DNA from: Emticicia soli
Lineage (GTDB): Bacteria > Bacteroidota > Bacteroidia > Cytophagales > Spirosomataceae
DNA length: 64,000 bases
Reading direction: 5' to 3'
NCBI RefSeq assembly: GCF_037860775.1
Contig: NZ_JBBEWC010000004.1
Coordinates: 124,001 to 188,000, forward strand
Position 1 is the first letter of the stretch. Each line of letters begins with the position of its first letter. A program made the position numbers and the translations under genes. The notes beneath the pieces were generated by a model. That model saw only the letters and a list, made by a program, of their open reading frames with translations. It made no database searches and was not told the DNA's origin. Shown piece after piece: positions 25,333 to 34,234 of the stretch.

Positions 25333-27414
25333 TCAAAACTTATATCTCACCTGCAAACTAACATCTGACTTATGGTTTCCCTCAATGGTATCATTACCGC
25401 TACCGATGCTATGCTGGTTTTGTAGTTGCGTACGAGCATAGCGTGCCCATAAATCCAGATGCTTATTTAAAGCATATCTGGCAATCAGATACATCCGTAG
25501 CCCTTTACCATAATAAGCCGGAAAAGAAACTGCATACAAGACGTTGTTTTCAAAAGCATAAATACGGGAGTCATAATCGTCGGTAGCAAAATATGCTATT
25601 CTACCTTTTAAATGCAGTTTTTTGATATTTCCATCTATATCTTGCATAAGCGCATAGCCTACCGACTTTGCTCTGCCTTGGTAATGAAAAGTGTTTATTT
25701 GTACCCTACTCTGAATCTTGAATGCCCGGTTAATAGTATAATCAAAATTGCCAAGTATATTCTCCCGAATAGTATTTACCACAATGTCTTGCGGAGTAGT
25801 ATTATCAGGCAGGTTTTTTCCTTTATGCTCGGCATGGTATTGTGCATATAAAAGTGCTCTATGATTGAGCTGATAAGATACCCTGAATAAATAATCGAAA
25901 CCTTGCGAGGGAGCATCAACCAAATACCTGAGCCAGGGGAAACGGAATCGGTCATAAAAAACACTAAAAGTAAGACTCTTTGCAGGCGTATATTTAAGCC
26001 CCCAATAAATACCCTGTTCGTTGATAGTTCTACTACCTTCGGCTAAAGCATTGGCATAAAAACTATGGAAGTCTCTGCCATAATACCGCAGATGCATAGC
26101 CCATTCTACTTGTCGGCTTAAAGCTGCTACCCAACCGCCTGTAAGCCCAATGCCTCCGCTACTGCTGCGGGCAGCTTCGCCAAAGAAATTGATATTCTGC
26201 CATGTATAAGTAAAATTTGTACCTATTACTATATTTTGCTTACCCGTAAACTCAAACTTGTTGTAAAGCCTTGGTCGGCGCATCAGCACGGCATCAAATT
26301 GTGTATGTAGCATAGTAGCCCCCACATAACCATTACGGAAACGGAAGGTGGCATTTACGCCAATATTCTGCTCTGTAAGTTGGTTTTTACGGGCCAATTC
26401 CGTTTCAGTACGATGGTACCCCGATGCAAGAATAGAACTAAAGTATTGCTCTCTTTCGCCATCGGCTTCGTCAATACTGGCATCTCTTTTGGTATAAGAG
26501 TAAAAAGCTGTAAGGTCAATTTTATTGAGCTGGTAAGTAGCCGCTATGCCTCTTAAATTGCCACCTTCGAGCAAAGAGCTATAAGGTCTTATACCCATAT
26601 TACTACGCCGCACAGTTGTTACGGCTTCGCTGCCCTTACCTAAGAAAAACCCGGCACCTAACACAAGCCCCTGCCCGAATTGCACCTGATAATCGCCTAT
26701 CACAAGGTTTTTCAGCTTACCTTTGTTCTGTAATTGTAAGTGAAAACTATAAAAATCGAGGTAGTTTTTCTCTCCGGCGTCCTTTTCGGCAACTAAACCT
26801 ATCTGAAAGTCTCGTGGGTGGCTCAACCTGTATCGTGCATATATTTGTTGGGGTGAGCCAAGATATTTGTTTTCTTTAAAAGCTCTACTTTTTTCCAGAG
26901 TCTGGCTTCCTCTTAATATCAAATAGTGGTCGCTCGCATTAGCAACACTACCAGGCAATGTCTTGATATTAAACTTTTGGCTAACCTCTACAAAGGGTAA
27001 TAGTTGCTGAATGGTATTCAGATCAAAGCCCGTAATTGCCTGAAGCTCATAGATACTCAGTAGGTTTCCGTATTGTGCCCTATGCGCCAGCAGATTTTTA
27101 ATTTGTACTACCGAAAGCACGTATAAAGCCGATAGTTCTTCATAACTCGCTGTATTTAAGTCGATTGGATTCTGGTATAATTGAAACAGGCTTTCGTATA
27201 GGTCTTCGTAATTAATATTTTCTTGTTGTAAAGAGAAAATGCGCTGTATAAACTCATCGAGGTTGATTTCAGGGCGTGGTCGGGTTTGCGCTTGAGACAG
27301 ATACGTTAGCAAAAACAGTACAAAAATTAAGCAACTGCTTTGCCTCTTTAACCCAAGAGCCAGCACTGAGCCAGACCCAAAATTATGTTTACAAAGAGCG
27401 TCTTTTTTAGTCAC
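25333..27414 (-). CDS. Outer-membrane beta-barrel with N-terminal helix-hairpin-helix repeats
   Basis: This 693-aa protein has a signal peptide whose core is LIFVLFLLTYLSQAQ (about 29-43). Two ComEA-like helix-hairpin-helix units follow, beginning IDLNTASYEELSALYVLS and then LLSIYELQAITGFDLNTIQQLL. The rest is alternating amphipathic strands of a barrel, ending in VSLQVRYKF with a terminal Phe as expected of outer-membrane proteins. The start is unsure: GTG at 27414 gives a long leader, while GTG at 27366 gives a neater signal peptide; no ATG is available. Families of this kind are widespread in Bacteroidota; function unknown. A good promoter lies at 27481-27510. Confidence 0.85.
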   Translation of the reverse strand: MTKKDALCKHNFGSGSVLALGLKRQSSCLIFVLFLLTYLSQAQTRPRPEINLDEFIQRIFSLQQENINYEDLYESLFQLYQNPIDLNTASYEELSALYVLSVVQIKNLLAHRAQYGNLLSIYELQAITGFDLNTIQQLLPFVEVSQKFNIKTLPGSVANASDHYLILRGSQTLEKSRAFKENKYLGSPQQIYARYRLSHPRDFQIGLVAEKDAGEKNYLDFYSFHLQLQNKGKLKNLVIGDYQVQFGQGLVLGAGFFLGKGSEAVTTVRRSNMGIRPYSSLLEGGNLRGIAATYQLNKIDLTAFYSYTKRDASIDEADGEREQYFSSILASGYHRTETELARKNQLTEQNIGVNATFRFRNGYVGATMLHTQFDAVLMRRPRLYNKFEFTGKQNIVIGTNFTYTWQNINFFGEAARSSSGGIGLTGGWVAALSRQVEWAMHLRYYGRDFHSFYANALAEGSRTINEQGIYWGLKYTPAKSLTFSVFYDRFRFPWLRYLVDAPSQGFDYLFRVSYQLNHRALLYAQYHAEHKGKNLPDNTTPQDIVVNTIRENILGNFDYTINRAFKIQSRVQINTFHYQGRAKSVGYALMQDIDGNIKKLHLKGRIAYFATDDYDSRIYAFENNVLYAVSFPAYYGKGLRMYLIARYALNKHLDLWARYARTQLQNQHSIGSGNDTIEGNHKSDVSLQVRYKF

Positions 27415-27480
27415 GTTTGATAACGGGAGTTGTTCAGAGCAAAGTTTTTGGTTCTGAAATATGGGGAATTTTTATGCATC

Positions 27481-27510
27481 CAAAATTAAAGAATTCTTAC
27501 ATAAAAGCAA
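27481..27510 (-). promoter_or_regulatory. Bacteroidota-type promoter for the HhH outer-membrane protein
   Basis: Read on the minus strand: TTG (27508-27510), 19 bp, then TAATTTTG (27481-27488). It lies 66 bp upstream of the GTG at 27414, with correct direction and spacing. Confidence 0.6.
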
Positions 27511-27608
27511 TTATCTGACGGCTCAATGTAGACTTTTTTTCCCAAGAACCAGCTATACGTAGTGGCATAGATTTTTTACTTTAATAGTATATAAACCTAC
27601 TTAAAAGT

Positions 27609-29411
27609 ATGAGAAACGTAGAAAATCAAACTGAAATTTACATTAATGCAATGGGAGCTACCCCCCATGAACACGGAGTTTTTTTTAGAGTATGGGCACC
27701 ACATGCCGACTACGTATCGGTTGTGGGAGACTTCAATAAATGGAACGAGGGGGCAAATCCTTTAATTGCAGGAGAGAATGGCTGTTGGGGTGTAAATATT
27801 GAAAATGCTAAAGAAGGCGACCAATATAAATTTTTTATTAAAAATGGTGAATTAAATCTTTACAAAAACGATCCTTACGCCCGACAAGTAACCAATTCAG
27901 TCGGCAACTCGGTAGTATATAATCCTAAAGCATACGATTGGGAGAATGTTACTTTCCAAATGCCTGCCTGGAACGAACTGGTAATTTATGAGTTACACAT
28001 AGGTACATTTAACAGACCAAAACCTGATACAGTAGGTACATTTCATGATGCTATCAAGAAACTGCCTTATCTGAAAGGGCTTGGCATTAATGCTGTTGAA
28101 ATTATGCCTCCTTTCGAGTTTGCCGGTGGTGTGTCGTGGGGTTATAACCCTGCTCACCCTTTTGCAATCGAAACCGAATATGGCGGACCCGTAGCTTTTA
28201 AAGATTTTATTAAGGCAGCCCATAAATTGGGTATTGCAGTAGTATTAGATGTTGTTTATAACCACTTTGGGCCTTCGGACCTCGACTTATGGCAATTTGA
28301 CGGCTGGCACGAAAACGGCAAAGGTGGTATTTATTTCTATAACGACTGGCGTTCGATAACTCCTTGGGGCGATACCCGTCCGGATTATGAACGTCCTGAA
28401 GTTGGGCGTTATATTAAAGACAATGCCATTATGTGGCTTGAAGACTATAAGGTTGACGGCCTCAGAATGGATATGGTGCCTTATATCAGAAATGTACACG
28501 CCGACGGAAATCCTGCACATGATTTGCAAGAGGGATTGAACATGATACGATGGATTAATACCGAAGTAAGAGAACGTTTTCCGAATGCGCTGGTTGTAGC
28601 AGAAGATATGCATGGGCAAAACTTCATAACCGACAATGTTCATGATGGTGGCTTAGGTTATGGGTCTCAATGGGATGCCGACTTTGTACACCCGCTCCGT
28701 AATGTGCTTACACAGGCATCAGACGAATACGTAGACATGAACCTGATTTGCTCGGCTTTATTTAATCGTTATAGCGACGATGCCATGCGTCGTGTAGTAT
28801 TTACAGAATCGCACGACGAAGTAGCCAACGGCCGTGCAAGAGTAGCCGAAGAGGTAGAACCCGGTAACGCAACAGGATGGTATGCCCGTAAAAAAGCTAC
28901 TTTGGGTGCGGTAATGGTTTTAACTTCGCCTGGAATTCCGATGATTTTTCAAGGGCAAACTATTCAGCAGGATAGCTGGTTTCAGGATACTGAGCCACTA
29001 GACTGGGGACGCCTGAAAAACTTATCGGGTATTTCGAATATGTATAAAGACATGATTCATCTACGCAGGAATCTTACAGGCGTTTCGGCTGGATTGATGG
29101 GTCAACATACCGAAGTGCTGGCACTAGACCACGAGAAAAAACTGATTGCGTTCCAGAGATGGCATCAGGGAGGGCCAAAAGATACTACAGTAGTCGTGAT
29201 GAATTTCTCGCACGAGACTATTCTTGACTATCCAATCAGGTTTCCGGCAGAAGGAAAATGGTTGGTGCGTTTCAATGGTGATTCCAAAACTTACGAATCA
29301 GACTTCATACATACCGAATGTGTAGAAGTTGATACAACTATAGAAAATGGAACTATTATGGGTCAAATCTCAGTAGGGCCATATAGTGCTTTAGTACTTT
29401 CACAAGACTAA
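27609..29411 (+). CDS. GH13 alpha-glucan enzyme (branching enzyme/TreZ-like)
   Basis: This 600-aa protein begins with a CBM48-type domain (about 15-105: GVFFRVWAPHADYVSVVGDFNKW). A GH13 barrel follows, with VLDVVYNHFGP (region I), nucleophile Asp288 in GLRMDMV, acid/base Glu332 in VVAEDMHG, and Asp403 in TESHDEVAN. A beta domain closes the protein. The ESHDE sequence and the SWGYNPAHPFAIETEYGGP stretch are like GlgB, but at 600 aa it is shorter than typical GlgB and equal to TreZ-type enzymes. Branching of alpha-1,4-glucan is the best guess. A glycogen synthase-like gene lies at the far right of the window. Own terminator downstream. Confidence 0.88.
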   Translation: MRNVENQTEIYINAMGATPHEHGVFFRVWAPHADYVSVVGDFNKWNEGANPLIAGENGCWGVNIENAKEGDQYKFFIKNGELNLYKNDPYARQVTNSVGNSVVYNPKAYDWENVTFQMPAWNELVIYELHIGTFNRPKPDTVGTFHDAIKKLPYLKGLGINAVEIMPPFEFAGGVSWGYNPAHPFAIETEYGGPVAFKDFIKAAHKLGIAVVLDVVYNHFGPSDLDLWQFDGWHENGKGGIYFYNDWRSITPWGDTRPDYERPEVGRYIKDNAIMWLEDYKVDGLRMDMVPYIRNVHADGNPAHDLQEGLNMIRWINTEVRERFPNALVVAEDMHGQNFITDNVHDGGLGYGSQWDADFVHPLRNVLTQASDEYVDMNLICSALFNRYSDDAMRRVVFTESHDEVANGRARVAEEVEPGNATGWYARKKATLGAVMVLTSPGIPMIFQGQTIQQDSWFQDTEPLDWGRLKNLSGISNMYKDMIHLRRNLTGVSAGLMGQHTEVLALDHEKKLIAFQRWHQGGPKDTTVVVMNFSHETILDYPIRFPAEGKWLVRFNGDSKTYESDFIHTECVEVDTTIENGTIMGQISVGPYSALVLSQD

Positions 29412-29423
29412 GATTAATTCCGG

Positions 29424-29457
29424 AAGTACCATGCCTCGTCTCCTGCATGGTACTTTT
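29424..29457 (+). terminator. Hairpin terminator after the GH13 gene
   Basis: AAGTACCATGC (29424-29434) pairs perfectly with GCATGGTACTT (29445-29455) around a 10-nt loop and ends in TTTT. It lies 12 bp after the stop codon. Confidence 0.8.
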
Positions 29458-29477
29458 ATACAAATTCCACAACCACT

Positions 29478-31184
29478 ATGAAAATTAAGCATCGATGGCA
29501 AAAAATTACAATTGGTATCATAAGTAGTATTCTGATTCTGCTCATTGTCCTGACCATCGTTGGTTTTTTCTTCCTAAAACCCATCGTAAGCAACCGCATT
29601 GAAAAAGGTGTGCTAAAAGCTACCAATCGCTTATACCATATTTCCTTTTCTGATATACGTTACAATCCCATTATTGGCGATATTGTCATTTCTGACGCAC
29701 ATTTTGTACCCGATACCCTCATTTATAAAAGACTACATCAAGTTCAGAAAGCACCTGACGATTTACTGTCAATCCATGTACCTAGCGTAAAGTTTACGGG
29801 TGTTTCTCCACTAGCTATTATTTTTACTAAAATACTCGATATAAACTCTGTACGTATAGATAACCCAACTATTACTGTTTCTCATAAAAGCCTGCCTTAC
29901 AACAAAACTATTGATTCGGTAGAAAGAAAAACGCCTTATCAGTTAATATCTAAATTTGTTAAATCTCTGTACATTAATAGTGTCTTACTTAGAAATGTAG
30001 ACCTGACTTTTGAAAACAAGGAATCTGCAAAAGCAAAGAAAAGTACTATTAAGAATCTTGACATTCAAATTACAAACATACTGCTTGATTCTCTTGCTGA
30101 TAAATCCACCCAGAAGGTCTATTATGCTGATGATTATACCTTTTCTATCAAAGAAATTAATTTGCCTGATAAAAAACAGTTGAATGATAATATATTCAAA
30201 AATATCGTTTTTTCGCTCAAAAACAGGCAACTAAGCCTGAGCAGCTACCATCTTAAACCCCGGGCAGGCAACATGACTTTTGGCAAAGTATCGGGCGGGC
30301 AAGACCGTGCTGAAGTGATGTTTAAAAATATTCTTATCAAGGAAATCCAGCCCGAAATGTTGTTTCCTGACAATAAACTTTATGCACAAACGCTAAGTAT
30401 TGATAGCGGCTTTGTAAAGGTATTTAATGATAAGCGTTACCTGAGAGCCAAACGTAATAAAGTGGGGGAATATCCTCACCAGATGTTGAAAAAACTTGAT
30501 TTAAAGCTTAATATTGATACCGTAAACATAAGCAATGTAAGCGTTTCGTATGCCGAATATGACCCCGAGGCAAAACTGACTGGCGCTATTAGCTTTGACA
30601 GAATAAAAGGCAAGATATTTAATGCAACAAATGATAGCCTGCCCCTACTGAAAAACCCTATCTGTAAAGCTCAGTTTCATACCTATTTTATGAACAGAGG
30701 TAGCCTGAACGTATATTTTACTTTCAATACGCCTTCTAAAAAAGGTGATTTCACCTGCGAAGGGCAATTAGGTAGTTTTGAGGGCACTTCTATCAACAAC
30801 ATCACTGTTGCGCTTACGAAAGTAAGCGTACAATCTTTGCAGGTAAATAAGTATGTTTTTAAGCTCAAAGGAGACGACTATCGGGTAACAGGTTCGGGTA
30901 CTTTATATTATGAAAATCTGCAAGCTACGCTTTTAAAAATAGGCGAAAAGAAAGATACAGTACAAGAGAAACCCCGCAGATTCAGGTTGTTTAAAAAGCG
31001 TCACGTACCTACGTTTTTAATAAACAATCTGGTACTGAAAGACTCGAACCCAAGTAAGAAAGACAACCTGCGAGTAGGCACTATTGATCACACACGCGTT
31101 CCGACCAAATCATATTGGGGCACTCTTTGGGGCGCTTTAAGCCAATCTCTAATTCAGTGTGTAACCGGGGGTAGCAAGGATTAA
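29478..31184 (+). CDS. AsmA-like membrane-anchored protein
   Basis: This 568-aa protein has one N-terminal membrane helix (about 12-36) after a basic start, then a long region of amphipathic strands. The opening SNRIEKGVLKATNRLYHISFSDIRYNPIIGDIVISD is the repeating pattern of AsmA/DUF748-type proteins, in which lipid-transfer-like grooves span the periplasm. Basic patches (KPRRFRLFKKRH near 495) precede the end. A role in envelope maintenance is family-based inference. It lies just past the GH13 terminator, so it probably has its own promoter. Confidence 0.65.
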   Translation: MKIKHRWQKITIGIISSILILLIVLTIVGFFFLKPIVSNRIEKGVLKATNRLYHISFSDIRYNPIIGDIVISDAHFVPDTLIYKRLHQVQKAPDDLLSIHVPSVKFTGVSPLAIIFTKILDINSVRIDNPTITVSHKSLPYNKTIDSVERKTPYQLISKFVKSLYINSVLLRNVDLTFENKESAKAKKSTIKNLDIQITNILLDSLADKSTQKVYYADDYTFSIKEINLPDKKQLNDNIFKNIVFSLKNRQLSLSSYHLKPRAGNMTFGKVSGGQDRAEVMFKNILIKEIQPEMLFPDNKLYAQTLSIDSGFVKVFNDKRYLRAKRNKVGEYPHQMLKKLDLKLNIDTVNISNVSVSYAEYDPEAKLTGAISFDRIKGKIFNATNDSLPLLKNPICKAQFHTYFMNRGSLNVYFTFNTPSKKGDFTCEGQLGSFEGTSINNITVALTKVSVQSLQVNKYVFKLKGDDYRVTGSGTLYYENLQATLLKIGEKKDTVQEKPRRFRLFKKRHVPTFLINNLVLKDSNPSKKDNLRVGTIDHTRVPTKSYWGTLWGALSQSLIQCVTGGSKD

Positions 31185-31256
31185 ATAGCCGATTTAAGCA
31201 CCTTATGCGCTTATAATAATTCAAAACCCTGCTGTTATGCTCTTTGTAGATTCAAT

Positions 31257-31880
31257 GTGTATTACTTACTTTTGAAAAGATTAACGCTGAATAGATTGGA
31301 AAAACTCAAAGAACAAATCTGTAAAATTTTTGACATAAGTCAGGAAGAGGCGAGCATATTTCTGGCTGAATTCAAGAAGAAAGAAGTAAAGAAAAACGAA
31401 ATCTTTATTGCAGAAGGTGAGATATGCCATGTTGTGGGTTTGATAGAACAAGGCTTAATGGTATGTGTATATAACAAAGATGGCGAAGAAATAATAGACG
31501 AATTTGGCTTTGAAAATGGCTTTATCACTAATTATTATAGTTTCTTGACCCAAACGCCCTCACTCAAAGAAATCAGAGCGCTTGAAGATAGTATGATACA
31601 CATCATAAGCCGCCAAAGCCTTGAAGTACTGGGAAGCCAACACCCATTTATCGAGCGCATGAGCAGAATTATGAACGAAAAGCTATTTCTACGAGCCCAC
31701 GAGCGAATAAAATCTTTATTACTAGAATCGGCGCAAGAGCGCTACGAAAAACTGATTGCCCAACGGCAAGACCTCGCCAGGCGTATTCCGCAATACATGA
31801 TTGCTTCTTATCTACATGTAAAGCCTGAAACCATCAGCCGAATCAGGAAAAAAATGAGCAATACTACTTTATTGACCTAG
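31257..31880 (+). CDS. Crp/Fnr family transcriptional regulator
   Basis: The protein is about 195-207 aa. The cyclic-nucleotide-binding-fold domain includes EVKKNEIFIAEGEICHVVGLIEQG, followed by the dimer helix and a C-terminal helix-turn-helix, RIPQYMIASYLHVKPETISRIRKK. No in-frame ATG exists before the domain. The candidate starts are GTG 31257, TTG 31272 and TTG 31296; the last gives MEKLKEQICKIF, closest to homologues. There are no Cys ligands for an Fe-S cluster and no clear cAMP pocket (PGE..A motif), so the signal is unknown. A perfect palindrome overlaps its stop codon just before dinB, suggesting it controls that gene. Confidence 0.85.
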   Translation: MYYLLLKRLTLNRLEKLKEQICKIFDISQEEASIFLAEFKKKEVKKNEIFIAEGEICHVVGLIEQGLMVCVYNKDGEEIIDEFGFENGFITNYYSFLTQTPSLKEIRALEDSMIHIISRQSLEVLGSQHPFIERMSRIMNEKLFLRAHERIKSLLLESAQERYEKLIAQRQDLARRIPQYMIASYLHVKPETISRIRKKMSNTTLLT

Positions 31881-31886
31881 GTCAAT
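31871..31886. promoter_or_regulatory. Perfect 16-bp palindrome, likely Crp/Fnr-type operator
   Basis: ATTGACCTAGGTCAAT is a perfect palindrome of the form TTGAC-N4-GTCAA, the half-site spacing of Crp/Fnr proteins. It straddles the stop codon (TAG 31878-31880) of the Crp/Fnr regulator gene and lies 57 bp before the dinB start. Its centre is about 41 bp upstream of the start point predicted from the -7 element at 31908. Confidence 0.65.
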
Positions 31887-31907
31887 GCACATAGTTCTGA
31901 TATTGTA

Positions 31908-31915
31908 TAAGTTTG
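31908..31915 (+). promoter_or_regulatory. -7 element for the dinB-like gene
   Basis: TAAGTTTG matches TAnnTTTG. The place where a -33 TTG should be has none and is instead adjacent to the palindrome at 31871-31886, as expected for an activator-dependent promoter. Confidence 0.5.
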
Positions 31916-31942
31916 TAGAACACTAAACATACATACAGAATT

Positions 31943-32458
31943 ATGAATGAACTTGATTTATTGGTAAAGCAAACCGAAAGTGCTTACAATTGGGTAAATA
32001 AACTTATCGACAATATTACTGATGAACAATGGGATATTATTCCTGACGGTGTAGATTCAAATGTAAGTTGGCAGGTGGGACATTTGGTAATCAGCTATTA
32101 TTATCACTCCGTAATGGTAACTGTCGGGCATCAGATGGATATACTACAACAAATTCCGATGAAAGATTATTCAGCACTTTTTCATAATACTTCTGCCCAT
32201 CAATGTGTCGGAAAAACAAAACCTCAAGAGCTGAGAAATCATTTAAAACTCATAGCACAAAAGTCAATCAGTACTATACAAGCCCTAAGCATCGAAGACC
32301 TCGAAAAGCCCTTAGTTCCTACACCAATGCCCCACCCTATTGCCAAAACCAAATTTGAAGCCATAGACTGGAATATCAAACACACCATGTGGCACTGCGG
32401 CCAACTAGGTATTCTGAAACGCATTGTGCATGAAAGGTATGATTTTGGGTTGAGGTAG
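31943..32458 (+). CDS. DinB-family protein
   Basis: This 171-aa four-helix protein has the DinB metal triad His47 (WQVGHLVISYYYH), His147 and His151 (IKHTMWHCGQLGIL). The family includes thiol transferases and damage-inducible proteins of unknown activity; a metal-dependent transferase role is possible. It follows a Crp/Fnr regulator gene with a palindromic site between, so regulation by that protein is likely. Confidence 0.88.
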   Translation: MNELDLLVKQTESAYNWVNKLIDNITDEQWDIIPDGVDSNVSWQVGHLVISYYYHSVMVTVGHQMDILQQIPMKDYSALFHNTSAHQCVGKTKPQELRNHLKLIAQKSISTIQALSIEDLEKPLVPTPMPHPIAKTKFEAIDWNIKHTMWHCGQLGILKRIVHERYDFGLR

Positions 32459-32568
32459 GGTATAGTTAAACTTTTATTGATAGATAACACTAATCTTAGT
32501 TTTAAATCAGTTATTTTGCTTTCAGTTTATGCTCATTAACCTAACTAAGTTTAGCTGTACTAATCAAA

Positions 32569-34209
32569 ATGAAATTTTTAAGCCTTTCTTTAATCGCTTT
32601 TCTTATTATTTGCTTTACTCAAAGTTGTTTTAATAAAGAGAAAAATTTAAAACCTCAAGACCCTAAAGCTAATTTTGATTTCAAAATTGGCAAAAATGGC
32701 GAAGTACAATTTACAAATGCTTCTACCGATGCTATAAATTTCTTTTGGGACTTTGGTAATGGAGAAACTTCTACTGAAGAAAATCCTAAATATATTTATA
32801 AAGAGAATGGGAGCTATACTGTAAAGTTATTTGCTCAAAATGCCGAAAAAAAAGACTCACTTAAAAAGACTGTAGTAATAAGCGATGTTCTCGAACCTAA
32901 GGCTATTTTTGATTTCAAAATTGGCAAAAACGGTGAAGTTCAGTTTACAAATACTTCTACCGATGCTACAAATTTCTCTTGGGACTTTGGCAATGGAGAA
33001 ACTTCTACAGAAAAAAGCCCTAGTTATATTTATAAGCAGAATGGGAGCTATGCTGTAAAGTTATTTGCTCAAAATGCCGAAAAAAGAGACTCACTTGAAA
33101 AGACTGTAGTGATAAGCGATATTCCCGTAGAAGCTTACGTATTTGTATGCGAAGACCAAGGTACTTGTTATCTATTGGATGCGGCATCAGGAAAAAAAAT
33201 CTGGGACTACAAATTCTATCCTTATATAGGTTCTTCCCCTACTTTTGACAAAGGACAATTGTTTATAACAACTACAGGCAATTCTCGTGAAACCGCTGGA
33301 ATAATTAGCCTAAATCTTGAGAAAGGCACTAAAAATTGGGAGTTTATAACATATAAAAGTATTATATCTTCTCCTATGGTTGTGAATGATAAAATATACT
33401 TTATATCGTATGATTGGATCGAGGATGGTATCTTATACTGTTTAGATACCAAAGATGGAAAAGTAATATGGGAGCTTAGTTCTAAGACATTTATGGATTC
33501 TTCTCCCACGGTTTACAATGGAATGGTATTCATTGTTACTGGAACAGGCTTACAGATAATTGATGCAGAAAGGGGCACTCTAATAAAAAATGCCCGAATA
33601 CAAAACGAGGTATTTTCTAATGGTAAATTTAGAAAACCACAAGGATTCCATTTAGCACATTCTTCTCCTGCTATACACAATGGTATTTGTTATTATACAT
33701 TTAACAATGTTCTTTTTTCATACAATTTAACTAGTGGTGAAAGGAATATATCTAATCTGAATTATACAGGTTTTTCGTCGCCAACAATTGATAGTGGATT
33801 ACTTTATATTCATAATGACCGTAAATTACTGGCAATCAATTTAAGTAATTTTACAGAAAAATGGAGTTTTGGCGACTCTGATAATATAATAGATACTTCT
33901 GATTCTCCGTTTATCGCAGACAAAACTGTTTATTCAGTCGGTAGCGGTAATCTATATGCTATTGATGCCCAAAGCGGTTCAAAAAAATGGCACTACAATA
34001 CTAGCAACTTTGGTGGTGCGATTAATTGCTATCAATCTACTGTATATGTAAATTCAACTAAAACCCTGTTTGCATTAGATACCAATACAGGCAAACAAAA
34101 ATGGAGTTTTCCTTTAAATAGTATAGGCCTGGGCCGGTCTTCAACGCCCTTAATTATCAACAATAAAGGTGAAGTTTTTCATGGTACTATAAGTGGCGCC
34201 AAAAATTAA
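32569..34209 (+). CDS. Lipoprotein with two PKD repeats and a PQQ-like beta-propeller
   Basis: This 546-aa protein has a lipobox ending in FTQSC (acylated Cys20). Two PKD domains (about 34-106 and 112-184) each carry the WDFGNGE motif, and the second is a recent copy of the first. From residue 187 a PQQ-enzyme-type propeller follows, with repeats of the form LDxxxGxxxWxxxxxxxxxSSP (for example YLLDAASGKKIWDYKF, YCLDTKDGKVIWELSS, YAIDAQSGSKKWHYNT, FALDTNTGKQKWSFPL). No quinone-binding dehydrogenase residues are evident, so a scaffold or ligand-binding surface protein is more likely. Confidence 0.85.
   Translation: MKFLSLSLIAFLIICFTQSCFNKEKNLKPQDPKANFDFKIGKNGEVQFTNASTDAINFFWDFGNGETSTEENPKYIYKENGSYTVKLFAQNAEKKDSLKKTVVISDVLEPKAIFDFKIGKNGEVQFTNTSTDATNFSWDFGNGETSTEKSPSYIYKQNGSYAVKLFAQNAEKRDSLEKTVVISDIPVEAYVFVCEDQGTCYLLDAASGKKIWDYKFYPYIGSSPTFDKGQLFITTTGNSRETAGIISLNLEKGTKNWEFITYKSIISSPMVVNDKIYFISYDWIEDGILYCLDTKDGKVIWELSSKTFMDSSPTVYNGMVFIVTGTGLQIIDAERGTLIKNARIQNEVFSNGKFRKPQGFHLAHSSPAIHNGICYYTFNNVLFSYNLTSGERNISNLNYTGFSSPTIDSGLLYIHNDRKLLAINLSNFTEKWSFGDSDNIIDTSDSPFIADKTVYSVGSGNLYAIDAQSGSKKWHYNTSNFGGAINCYQSTVYVNSTKTLFALDTNTGKQKWSFPLNSIGLGRSSTPLIINNKGEVFHGTISGAKN
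32668..33120 (+). repeat. In-frame tandem duplication encoding the two PKD domains
   Basis: Segments 32668-32886 and 32902-33120 are near-identical at DNA level with a fixed offset of 234 bp (78 codons). Differences are scattered single bases. The duplication preserves the reading frame and therefore added one whole PKD domain to the lipoprotein. Confidence 0.85.
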
Positions 34210-34234
34210 CTTTCCAAATGTGGTTTCTGTTTTG

